Source of the DNA: an uncultured Mycoplasmatota bacterium
Lineage (GTDB): Bacteria; Bacillota_I; Bacilli_A; RF39; UBA660
Direction of reading: 5' to 3'
Length of the DNA: 6,990 nucleotides
NCBI GenBank assembly: GCA_946407055.1
Contig: CAMJMP010000043.1
Coordinates: forward strand, 1-6,990
Shown: in pieces, positions 1-5,630 of the stretch
Layout of the letters: each line of letters opens with the position of its first letter
Numbering within the stretch: position 1 is the first letter of the stretch
Notes under the pieces: generated by a model
What the model was told of the DNA's origin: nothing
Database searches by the model: none
What the model saw: only the letters and a program-made list of their open reading frames with translations
Made by a program: the position numbers and the translations under genes

Positions 1-338
1 AAATACCATATCCAAATTTAAAAACAATTACAGTAGATGAATTCGAAGTAAAAGTTGCTGAAGGCGAAAAAATGATGGTAATGATTTCTAGTGAAACATG
101 TTCATTCTCAATTGTAGCTGAAAAAGATTACAATCAAGTATTATCAGAAGAAAAGAGAATAATGTATCGTTTAGATATCACAACAATGACAGATGAAGAA
201 AATACAAGATTACGTAATTATTATCCATATACAGCAACACCAACTGTTATAGCAGTTAAAGATGGTGCAGTAGTATCTGAAGTAGAAGGAAGACAATCTA
301 TTTCTGAATTCAGAAGTTGGGTAAAAAATAATAGCTAA
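1..338 (+). CDS. Thioredoxin-fold protein, monothiol-like, 5' end missing
   Basis: The frame is open from base 3 to the TAA at 336-338, so this is the last ~111 codons of a gene that begins before the window. The ATG at 72 is internal: it has no ribosome site, and the upstream codons read as protein (IPYPNLKTITVDEF). The visible part looks like a thioredoxin fold: a beta strand (MMVMISS), then an active-site-like TCSFS, then TATPTVIAVKDGAVV, where TP matches the cis-proline and the rest the beta hairpin before the last helix (SISEFRSWVKN). The usual CxxC is CSFS here, so only the first Cys remains. In this family that points to a monothiol or accessory role rather than a classic disulfide reductase; this is inference. 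No signal peptide can be judged because the N-terminus is absent. The gene is closed by its own terminator and is not co-transcribed with the next gene. The fold is fairly sure; the substrate is unknown. Confidence 0.75.
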   Translation, partial: IPYPNLKTITVDEFEVKVAEGEKMMVMISSETCSFSIVAEKDYNQVLSEEKRIMYRLDITTMTDEENTRLRNYYPYTATPTVIAVKDGAVVSEVEGRQSISEFRSWVKNNS

Positions 339-342
339 TTAT

Positions 343-380
343 AAAAAATGATTATAACTCTCGTTTATAATCGTTTTTTT
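343..380 (+). terminator. Rho-independent terminator after the thioredoxin-like gene
   Basis: An 8-bp stem pairs GATTATAA (350-357) with TTATAATC (365-372) around a 7-base loop. It can be extended by a G-U pair and an A-tract/T-tract pairing, and a T-run follows at 374-380. The A-tract on the left arm means it could also work on the opposite strand, but no minus-strand gene is present. Confidence 0.8.
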
Positions 381-398
381 ATTGAGTTATACCAAGAC

Positions 399-426
399 TT
401 GACAAAAAAATAATAAAAGATATAAT
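399..426 (+). promoter_or_regulatory. Promoter of the LysR-type regulator gene
   Basis: A perfect -35 TTGACA (399-404) and a perfect -10 TATAAT (421-426) are separated by 16 bases, placing the start of transcription near 433. GTTATACCAA, found at 386-395 just upstream of the -35 box, recurs exactly at 1391-1400 before the radical SAM gene and is a candidate regulator contact. AAATCCC (427-433) and GGGATTT (445-451) form an inverted repeat around the likely start site and ribosome site. Confidence 0.8.
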
Positions 427-454
427 AAATCCCATAAACAAAGGGGGATTTTTT

Positions 455-1348
455 ATGGCGTTGCCTTGTAATAACTTAAACTTAAATTTATATCGTGTTT
501 TTTATACAGTTGCTAAAACAAAGAGCTTTAGTGAAAGTTCCCGTGTCTTACACATTTCACAACCAGCTATATCAAAACATATTCAAAATCTAGAATATGA
601 ACTTAATACATTATTATTCTATCGTAACAATAGAGGAATCGAATTAACTCAAGAAGCTAAGCAATTATTAAACTTTGTTGAAAAAGCTTATAACTTCTTA
701 ATGTTAGGAGAAAAATCTTTACAAGAAAGTAAAGAATTAATACAATGTAAAGTATCAATCAAAATACCTGCATCAATTAGTATTTATTATTTAAAAAATC
801 AAATAGAAAACTTTATGACTAGCCATCCAAATATCGTTATTAAAATGTCTAGTCAAAGTAACGAAACCCTAATAAACTTAATGCTTCAACATACCCTAGA
901 TATTTTAGTTCTAGCAGGTAATGAAGAAATCAATAAAGACTTAAAAGTAATACCTTTATATGAAGATGAATATGTCTTTGCTTACAATAGTGACAAATTA
1001 AATGTTACCGTAGATTCATTAAGTGATCTAACTAACTATCCTTTGTTACTACCTGTAAAAACTACAGAAGCTCGTAAGAACATAGAAAAAGTATTCAGTA
1101 ATGAAGGAATTACAACAAACCCTATAATGGAATTAGAAACCCCTGAAATGATGGCTAATTATATTCATGATGGAGTAGGTGTTGGTTATGTTTTAAGACA
1201 TATCGCTGAACAAGTACCATCAATGAAAATAATTGACTTAAAAGAAGAACTTCCAAAGGAAAATATTAAATTAGTATATGATGAAATTTCTTTAACAACT
1301 TCTACTAAAGAATTCATTAATTTACTAACAAATAACACTATAAAGTAA
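455..1348 (+). CDS. LysR-type transcriptional regulator
   Basis: The protein has 297 residues, the usual length for the LysR family. An N-terminal winged helix-turn-helix spans about residues 8-67; KTKSFSESSRVLHISQPAISKHIQNLE carries the family's recognition helix, followed by LLFYRNNRGIELTQEA. A linker helix runs to about residue 95. The periplasmic-binding-like effector domain runs from about 98 to the end, with the typical repeated-strand layout (VSIKIPASIS, LDILVLAG, YVFAYNSD, GVGVGYVLRHIAEQ). The start is set by the AAGGGGG ribosome site at 441-447, 7 bases before the ATG. The gene has its own strong promoter and points the same way as the radical SAM gene, not divergently as is common for this family. 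Family assignment is firm. The effector and targets cannot be read from sequence; self-control and control of the next gene are inferred from the shared word GTTATACCAA. Confidence 0.95.
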   Translation: MALPCNNLNLNLYRVFYTVAKTKSFSESSRVLHISQPAISKHIQNLEYELNTLLFYRNNRGIELTQEAKQLLNFVEKAYNFLMLGEKSLQESKELIQCKVSIKIPASISIYYLKNQIENFMTSHPNIVIKMSSQSNETLINLMLQHTLDILVLAGNEEINKDLKVIPLYEDEYVFAYNSDKLNVTVDSLSDLTNYPLLLPVKTTEARKNIEKVFSNEGITTNPIMELETPEMMANYIHDGVGVGYVLRHIAEQVPSMKIIDLKEELPKENIKLVYDEISLTTSTKEFINLLTNNTIK

Positions 1349-1368
1349 TATAACCATAAGTTATATTA
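1346..1368. repeat. 9-bp inverted repeat overlapping the LysR-gene stop codon
   Basis: TAATATAAC (1346-1354) and GTTATATTA (1360-1368) are perfect complements with a 5-base spacer; the left arm includes the TAA stop. No T-run follows, so it is not a typical terminator. It may act as a weak 3' hairpin or as a protein-binding dyad upstream of the radical SAM gene. Confidence 0.5.
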
Positions 1369-1393
1369 ACATAATTTATTTGTATTATATGTT

Positions 1394-1411
1394 ATACCAA
1401 AAAAATGGTAT
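1394..1411. promoter_or_regulatory. Palindromic candidate operator before the radical SAM gene
   Basis: ATACCAAAAAAATGGTAT has perfect 6-bp arms (1394-1399 and 1406-1411) around six A. Its left half lies in GTTATACCAA (1391-1400), which also occurs at 386-395 just upstream of the LysR promoter. A possible TATTAT -10 box at 1383-1388 lies just before it, but no convincing -35 box accompanies that. The shape suits a dimeric regulator, although the dyad does not fit a clean T-N11-A LysR box. Assignment to the neighbouring LysR protein is inference. Confidence 0.4.
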
Positions 1412-1428
1412 TGTATGACATAGAAATT

Positions 1429-1434
1429 GAGGTG
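1429..1434 (+). promoter_or_regulatory. Ribosome site that sets the radical SAM start
   Basis: GAGGTG lies 9 bases before the ATG at 1444 and 6 before a GTG at 1441. The longer reading from ATG 1405 has no ribosome site and would begin inside the palindrome at 1394-1411. The in-frame ATG at 1435 abuts this site with no spacing. Confidence 0.6.
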
Positions 1435-1443
1435 ATGGCTGTG

Positions 1444-2562
1444 ATGATGGATGTTGACAATGTAATAGAAATGCATGATTCTTGGTTGGCAGTAAATTCA
1501 ATCGTTGGTTGTACTAACGGATGCAAATATTGCTTCCTACAAGCGACTAATGATAATTTAGCACGCCCAAGAGTAAAAGCAACTGCTAAAGATGCTATTA
1601 AATTTCTATTTATGTCAAAATTCTACGATCCAAAAATTCCTATTTGTCTATTACCTAACACTGACCCGTTTTTAAATAGTACAAATATTAGTTACACAAA
1701 AGAATGTTTAAGTTTATTAGAACAACATCATGTTTCCAATCCCGTCGTTCTAATAACAAAATGTCTTATTCCAGAAGACTTTATAAACTATCTTAGTGAA
1801 CTAGATAAAAAAGGATTAAAGATTATTATTTACTTAAGCTTATCTGGTTTAGGTAAAGAATATGAACCAAATATCAATGTCACAGACATCGAACTTAATT
1901 TTAGGAATTTAAGAACTAGGGGAATCCGAGTAATTCACTATTATCGTCCATTTATACCAGAGAACTCTAGTTCTGATTCCATAAAAAAAGTTTTAGACTT
2001 TGTTAACGATTATACAGATGTATCTCTAATCTGTGGGTTAAAAGTAAAAGAAGATTTCATTGACAACTTAAAATTTTGGGATGTAACATCTACTAAAAGA
2101 AAAGCGTGTCTTGACTCCCTAAGTGTCTGGCCAAAAAGTGCTTATGATTACTTTTTTCAAGACTATACTCATCCTCAAAATGTTTTCCAAATCAATGTGT
2201 GTGCATTAGCACAAACATTGAAACAACCTTGCACCCAGTTTTATGGAACATTAGAATGTAAAAAATATAATCATTGCTCTGAAGAACAAAGAAGTCGTTG
2301 CGCACTTGCCAAACAAAATATGAACAAAAATATTGGTAAGGAACTATTTAAATTATTGAATAAATTGGGGAAATTCAATGACAAGATTGTCATTGAACAA
2401 AAAGATTCAGAGATTATATTAAAGAATGTTGATTTAACTGTTGGTGAATTATCTTACCTAACATACTTGTTAGGATATAAAATTAGTATCCCAAAAAAGA
2501 GTGAAAATGATAATTACTTTAATTCAGCGTTATCAAATGCTAAGCCTTTAATTGTCAAATAA
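1444..2562 (+). CDS. SplB-like (COG1533-type) radical SAM protein with C-terminal Cys cluster
   Basis: From the chosen ATG the protein has 372 residues; GTG 1441 is nearly as good a start, and 1435 or 1405 are less likely. The radical SAM motif CTNGCKYC gives Cys23, Cys27 and Cys30 (CxxxCxxC), which bind the 4Fe-4S cluster that cleaves S-adenosylmethionine. The later segments resemble the COG1533/spore-photoproduct-lyase-like group: NTDPFL near 72-77, VVLITKCLIPEDFINYL near 101-117, YEPN near 140, and RGIRVIHYYRPFIPENSS near 159-176. Residues 253-286 hold five Cys (253, 263, 272, 278, 286) ending in NHCSEEQRSRC, a candidate second Fe-S or metal site (inference). A tail of about 80 residues follows, with no recognised domain. 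The protein is soluble and cytoplasmic with no signal peptide. It follows a LysR regulator and is closed by a strong terminator. The superfamily is certain, the subgroup probable, and the substrate (nucleic acid, peptide or small molecule) unknown. Confidence 0.85.
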   Translation: MMDVDNVIEMHDSWLAVNSIVGCTNGCKYCFLQATNDNLARPRVKATAKDAIKFLFMSKFYDPKIPICLLPNTDPFLNSTNISYTKECLSLLEQHHVSNPVVLITKCLIPEDFINYLSELDKKGLKIIIYLSLSGLGKEYEPNINVTDIELNFRNLRTRGIRVIHYYRPFIPENSSSDSIKKVLDFVNDYTDVSLICGLKVKEDFIDNLKFWDVTSTKRKACLDSLSVWPKSAYDYFFQDYTHPQNVFQINVCALAQTLKQPCTQFYGTLECKKYNHCSEEQRSRCALAKQNMNKNIGKELFKLLNKLGKFNDKIVIEQKDSEIILKNVDLTVGELSYLTYLLGYKISIPKKSENDNYFNSALSNAKPLIVK

Positions 2563-2600
2563 AAAGTAGTATAATTATTTCACAAATACTACTTTTTTTT
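2561..2600 (+). terminator. Rho-independent terminator after the radical SAM gene
   Basis: A perfect 12-bp stem (2561-2572 with 2586-2597) surrounds a 13-base loop, and the T-run continues to 2600. The left arm starts within the TAA stop codon (2560-2562). The A-rich left arm would also give a T-run on the other strand. Confidence 0.85.
2570..2575 (+). promoter_or_regulatory. Possible -10 box for the MazG/Nudix pair, inside the terminator
   Basis: A perfect TATAAT sits across the left arm and loop of the upstream terminator. A -35 at normal spacing would be TTTAAT (2547-2552), only 3 of 6 matches. TTGTCA at 2552-2557 is better but only 12 bases away. No other promoter candidate lies between the terminator and the MazG-like gene, so either this one is used or the pair depends on read-through. 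Confidence 0.3.
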
Positions 2601-2621
2601 AGCCCGAAAGGAGCCATATAA

Positions 2622-3167
2622 ATGAAAAAGATAGAAGAATTTTTTCAAACAAATTATCCTAAAGCAATTGAATTAAAAAAACAATTTCGTGTATTAGAGA
2701 AGAAAGAATGGGACGAAACTACTGTCCTAGCTGAACTAACAATTCAAGTTAGTCATTTATATAATGTCATCTTCTCTGATCCTGCTGTTAATGAAATTGG
2801 TCGTAACATTCATGACTTAGGAGATGAAATTAGTGATGTCCTATTACAATTATCATATCTAGCTTATGTAGAAAATGTCGACGTTACTAAAATAAATAAT
2901 TATGAATCATATAATTATAATAAATTATCTGGAGTTAATATTCTATTAGGTCAATTAATAGAATGTATTTTAGAAAAGAACGAATATCGTTTTGATAAAA
3001 ACCGTCCTGGTTTCAATAAACCAGAAGAATTCATTGAAGATCGTATATTAAAATTATTTAAATTAGTATCTAACTTTGCTGAAAGCAATTTAATAGATAT
3101 AAATGCTGAATTTGAAAAGATGTATGAAGATGCTACATCATTCATATCTAAAAAAGTAAATGAATAA
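2622..3167 (+). CDS. MazG-like nucleotide pyrophosphohydrolase family protein, divergent metal site
   Basis: The protein has 181 residues and is all-helical by appearance. Ribosome site AAAGGAG (2607-2613) is 8 bases before the ATG. The MazG pattern appears as W30, then L-A-E-L-T-I-Q-V-S-H-L (36-46), then G-D-E-I-S-D-V-L-L-Q-L (67-77). The second metal-binding half, ExxD (Glu69, Asp72), is intact. By alignment the first half, normally ExxE, reads QxxH (Gln42, His45); the 23-residue gap between the halves is within the family range. MazG-type enzymes hydrolyse NTPs or related nucleotides to the monophosphate plus pyrophosphate with Mg2+. Activity here is less sure because two acidic ligands are replaced. 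A second helical part (about 100-178) has no recognised motif. It overlaps the Nudix gene by 8 bases, so the two are made together, perhaps as a clean-up pair. A non-catalytic or altered-specificity role is possible. Confidence 0.7.
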   Translation: MKKIEEFFQTNYPKAIELKKQFRVLEKKEWDETTVLAELTIQVSHLYNVIFSDPAVNEIGRNIHDLGDEISDVLLQLSYLAYVENVDVTKINNYESYNYNKLSGVNILLGQLIECILEKNEYRFDKNRPGFNKPEEFIEDRILKLFKLVSNFAESNLIDINAEFEKMYEDATSFISKKVNE

Positions 3168-3798
3168 AGAAACAATAGATATCTTCGATGAAAACCATAA
3201 ATTGATTGGCAAAGACACTAAAAAGAATGCACATAAACTTGGTTTATGGCATGAAGTATTCGCTTGTCTTCTAATCAATTCTAAAACCAATAAAATATAT
3301 TTCCAATATAAAAATCCAAAACATAATGATGTAACTAATCTTCCTAAGATAGATATATCAGTAGGTGGTCACTTACAAAGTGGTGAAACAGAACGTGATG
3401 GAATAAGAGAAATAAAAGAAGAATCATCACTTATTGTTAAATATGAAGACTTAATAAAACTACCTAATCGTTTAATAGATAAATATATTAGAGAAGATTA
3501 TATAATTAGAGAATTTGAATATATCTATTTATATGATTCAAATATCTCTCTAAAAGATCTATCTTGTATAGATGATGAAGTATTATATTTTATTGAATTT
3601 GATATAGATGAATTATTAGATTTTATTATAAATAATAAGTCTTCTATTAAAGGAAATACATTACATGGTATTGAAGAATATTATAAAGAAAACTTTATTA
3701 AAGCATATCTAGAAGATGATCATTTATATTTAAATCTTCTATTATTAATAAAAGATTATCTTAATAAAAAAGACTTAACTAAATATATATGGCAATAA
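3160..3798 (+). CDS. Nudix hydrolase, isopentenyl-diphosphate-isomerase-like subgroup
   Basis: The protein has 212 residues. The N-terminus (IDIFDENHKLIG, then HKLGLWHEVFACLLIN near 25-40) follows the pattern of Nudix proteins related to isopentenyl-diphosphate isomerase (YfcD-like). The Nudix box covers about residues 70-91: G70 H L Q S G E76, then R83 E84 I K E87 E88. The metal-binding REIKEE core is intact. The gap between Glu76 and Arg83 is six residues, not the textbook seven; I recall the same short gap in a Firmicutes subgroup with ETVxDGxRE, so it is probably a lineage trait. Such enzymes hydrolyse nucleoside-diphosphate-linked compounds; the substrate is not readable here. The ATG lies inside the last codons of the MazG-like gene (8-base overlap). 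No clear ribosome site precedes it, so translation is probably coupled to the upstream gene. The C-terminal part (about 120-212) is helical, acidic and unassigned. A terminator follows at once. Confidence 0.85.
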   Translation: MNKETIDIFDENHKLIGKDTKKNAHKLGLWHEVFACLLINSKTNKIYFQYKNPKHNDVTNLPKIDISVGGHLQSGETERDGIREIKEESSLIVKYEDLIKLPNRLIDKYIREDYIIREFEYIYLYDSNISLKDLSCIDDEVLYFIEFDIDELLDFIINNKSSIKGNTLHGIEEYYKENFIKAYLEDDHLYLNLLLLIKDYLNKKDLTKYIWQ

Positions 3799-3824
3799 CT
3801 AATTCACTTGAATTAGTTATTTTT
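3794..3824 (+). terminator. Rho-independent terminator after the Nudix gene
   Basis: A perfect 12-bp stem, AATAACTAATTC (3794-3805) with GAATTAGTTATT (3810-3821), closes a 4-base loop, followed by a short T-run to 3824. The TAA stop (3796-3798) is part of the left arm. The stem is AT-rich and the T-run short, so some read-through is possible. Confidence 0.75.
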
Positions 3825-3852
3825 AATACTTAGTGTTATAATAACAACACAT

Positions 3853-3881
3853 TTGTGAATAATTATGTGCTAAAATATAAA
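3853..3881 (+). promoter_or_regulatory. Promoter of the sufS-sufU operon
   Basis: TTGTGA (3853-3858, 4 of 6 matches) and TATAAA (3876-3881, 5 of 6) are 17 bases apart, leaving a short leader to the ATG at 3903. The -35 box is embedded in the small dyad CACATTTGTG (3849-3858), a possible regulator contact with no known match that I can name. Confidence 0.5.
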
Positions 3882-3902
3882 GAGTAGAAAGAGGGTGTTT
3901 TT

Positions 3903-5099
3903 ATGAACCGTGAAGATTTTCCTATGTTAGATAATAATATTATCTATTTTGATAATGGTGCAACTACATGGAAACCAAAAGAAGTATTAGATGCTATTAC
4001 TTCATACTATACTAAATTTACTGCTAATGCTCATCGTGGCGATTATAATATTTCTTTATTAGTTGACGAGGCTTATGAAAACACTCGTGATTTAATTAAA
4101 GAATTTATTAATGCTAAATCTCGTAAAGAGATCGTCTTTACATCAGGAACAACTGATAGTTTAAATACAATAGCTAATGGTTATTTTAAAAACAAATTAG
4201 TTGCTGGTGATGAAATAGTTATAACTTATGCCGAACATGCTTCAAATGTTCTACCATGGTTTAAACTAGCTAAGACTAATAATGTTAAAATAGTCTTCTG
4301 TCCATTAGATGAAAACTATTCTGTAACATTAGAAAACTTAAAGAAAGTAATAACACCTAGAACAAGATTAATAAGTCTTGCTCATATAACTAATGTAATA
4401 GGTGATATAAGACCAATTAAAGAAATAACTGAGTTCGCTCATCAAAATAATATATTAGTATGTGTAGATGGAGCTCAAAGTGTTCCACACATTAAAACTG
4501 ATGTTCAAGATTTAGATGTTGATTTCTTAGCATTCTCTGGTCATAAAATGATGGGACCAACAGGTATAGGTGTTCTATATGCTAAAGAGAACTTAATGGA
4601 AGAAATTGATCCAGTTAATCTTGGTGGTGGCATGAACGAAACATTCGATACAGTTGATGAGGTTTACTTAAAACCAATCCCAACGAGATTAGAAGCAGGA
4701 ACACCAAACATTGAAGGTGTTGTTGGTTTAGGTGCAGCCATTAGATATCTACAAAAAATAGGTTTAGATAAAATTCATGAACATGAATTAGAATTACGTT
4801 CATACATGATTTCTAAACTATCAGAAATAGATTTCATTACAATTTATAATAAGAATAGTAACAGTGGAATTATTTCATTTAATGTAAGTGATGTCTTCCC
4901 ACAAGATGTGTCTGTTTATTTAAATAAATACCATGTTTGTGTAAGAGCAGGTAACCACTGTGCTAAACTATTAAAGAATGAAATAAATGAAAAGAATACA
5001 ATTCGTATTAGTTTCTACGTATACAATACAAAAGAAGAAATAGATAGAGTAGTAGATTTATTAAAAGATAAAAATAGAATTATTAATGAAATGATATAG
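3903..5099 (+). CDS. sufS: Cysteine desulfurase SufS
   Basis: The product is a PLP enzyme that takes sulfur from L-cysteine, leaving alanine, and holds it as a persulfide for Fe-S cluster assembly. At 398 residues it has the normal length for class II desulfurases. It begins with the family signature YFDNGATTWKPKEVLDA (15-31). His112 (AEHASN) and Asp189 (VDGAQS) are in the PLP-stacking and N1-binding places. Lys215 in FSGHKMMGPTGIGVLY is the Schiff-base lysine. Cys353 in RAGNHCAK is the persulfide-carrying residue. The Asn before His-Cys, where Bacillus and E. coli SufS have His, is a variant I recall from other Firmicutes. The ATG has a GAGGGTG ribosome site (3891-3897). The stop is TAG and overlaps the ribosome site of sufU. 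With SufU next door it is confidently SufS rather than an IscS or NifS. SufB, SufC and SufD genes are not in the window. Confidence 0.95.
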   Translation: MNREDFPMLDNNIIYFDNGATTWKPKEVLDAITSYYTKFTANAHRGDYNISLLVDEAYENTRDLIKEFINAKSRKEIVFTSGTTDSLNTIANGYFKNKLVAGDEIVITYAEHASNVLPWFKLAKTNNVKIVFCPLDENYSVTLENLKKVITPRTRLISLAHITNVIGDIRPIKEITEFAHQNNILVCVDGAQSVPHIKTDVQDLDVDFLAFSGHKMMGPTGIGVLYAKENLMEEIDPVNLGGGMNETFDTVDEVYLKPIPTRLEAGTPNIEGVVGLGAAIRYLQKIGLDKIHEHELELRSYMISKLSEIDFITIYNKNSNSGIISFNVSDVFPQDVSVYLNKYHVCVRAGNHCAKLLKNEINEKNTIRISFYVYNTKEEIDRVVDLLKDKNRIINEMI

Positions 5100-5103
5100 G
5101 AGG
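5098..5103 (+). promoter_or_regulatory. Perfect AGGAGG ribosome site of sufU, overlapping the sufS stop
   Basis: AGGAGG at 5098-5103 overlaps the TAG stop of sufS (5097-5099) and lies 6 bases before the sufU ATG. This fixes the start and shows tight coupling of the two genes. Confidence 0.85.
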
Positions 5104-5109
5104 TATGTT

Positions 5110-5550
5110 ATGTTTGATCCAGAAACTAAAAAAGAACTAATAATGGAACATTATACACATCCTCTAAACAGGTTAACTGTTACTGAAAAAGACTTTATTA
5201 AAGTTAATACTAACAGTGACTCATGTATTGATAATATTGATCTATTTGTCAAAATAGAAGATGGTATTATTAAAGATATGTATTTCAATGGTGAAGCTTG
5301 TGCTATATCAACTTCAGCTACTTCTATAATGATTAAATTGTTAATTGGTAAAACAGTAGAAGAAGCTAAAGAGATAATGAAAAACTATAATAATATGATT
5401 GAAGAAAAAGAATACAATCCAGAATTATTAGAGGAAGCTAATGTTTATGAAGACATTCATAAACAAAAGAATAGAATCGGTTGTGCCACAATTTCATGGC
5501 GTGGTTTTGCTAAAGTTCTTGAAGAATATGAAAAACAAAGACTTAACTAA
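5110..5550 (+). CDS. sufU: Zinc-dependent sulfurtransferase SufU
   Basis: SufU accepts the persulfide sulfur from SufS and passes it on for Fe-S assembly; in Gram-positive bacteria it replaces SufE. The protein has 146 residues, the usual length. The four zinc ligands known from Bacillus SufU are all recognisable: Cys39 and Asp41 (SCID), Cys64 (GEACAIS) and Cys125 (RIGCATISW). The N-terminal helix MEHYTHPLNR (12-21) and the block YFNGEACAISTSATSIM (58-74) fit the family. The insert between about 80 and 120, typical of SufU and absent from IscU, is present. The gene starts 10 bases after sufS and ends inside the left arm of a strong terminator, so the operon holds just these two genes. It is confidently SufU rather than an IscU scaffold. 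Confidence 0.93.
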   Translation: MFDPETKKELIMEHYTHPLNRLTVTEKDFIKVNTNSDSCIDNIDLFVKIEDGIIKDMYFNGEACAISTSATSIMIKLLIGKTVEEAKEIMKNYNNMIEEKEYNPELLEEANVYEDIHKQKNRIGCATISWRGFAKVLEEYEKQRLN

Positions 5551-5572
5551 GTGTTAAGTCTTTTTCTTTTTT
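5537..5572 (+). terminator. Rho-independent terminator starting inside sufU
   Basis: A perfect 11-bp stem, AAAGACTTAAC (5537-5547) with GTTAAGTCTTT (5553-5563), has a 5-base loop that contains the sufU stop codon (5548-5550). A T-rich tract follows to 5572. The last codons of sufU therefore double as the left arm. Confidence 0.88.
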
Positions 5573-5574
5573 CT

Positions 5575-5603
5575 TTTAAAACAAGATATTAATAAGTTAT
5601 AAT
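5575..5603 (+). promoter_or_regulatory. Promoter of the first surface-protein gene
   Basis: A perfect -10 TATAAT lies at 5598-5603. At 17-base spacing the -35 would be TTTAAA (5575-5580), 4 of 6 matches. The -10 and everything after it to the second codon is repeated before the second paralogue, which supports a functional start signal. Confidence 0.5.
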
Positions 5604-5630
5604 AAAGGTAGAATAGGTGGTATATATGAA
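5598..5630 (+). repeat. 33-base promoter/leader block, copy 1
   Basis: The block runs from the TATAAT box through the AGGTGG ribosome site and the ATG to the second codon. It matches 6635-6667 at 32 of 33 bases (A5605 versus T6642) with no gap. It is the left edge of the visible tandem gene duplication. Confidence 0.85.

Noticed and set aside
427..451. Hairpin that might hide the LysR ribosome site (AAATCCC/GGGATTT)
   Set aside because: The left arm lies at or before the expected transcription start near 433, so most of it would not be in the RNA. A DNA operator remains possible but unsupported.
1405..1443. Longer N-terminus for the radical SAM protein from ATG 1405
   Set aside because: It has no ribosome site, and the extra residues overlap the palindrome; GAGGTG at 1429-1434 points to the start at 1441-1444.
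1444..2562. Prokaryotic viperin-like antiviral radical SAM enzyme next to nucleotide hydrolases
   Set aside because: The cluster motif and surrounding blocks fit the SplB/COG1533 type rather than viperin, and a terminator separates it from the hydrolases.
2951..3175. Open frame of 74 codons on the minus strand
   Set aside because: It lies wholly within the MazG-like gene and its junction with the Nudix gene, has no ribosome site and no recognisable protein features.
3799..3902. Possible riboswitch or T-box before sufS
   Set aside because: The leader after the predicted promoter is only about 15-20 bases, too short for a riboswitch.
5617..5625. GTG start nine bases before the ATG of the first surface protein
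   Set aside because: The GTG is part of the AGGTGG ribosome site, and the ATG at 5626 gives a clean signal peptide matching the paralogue.
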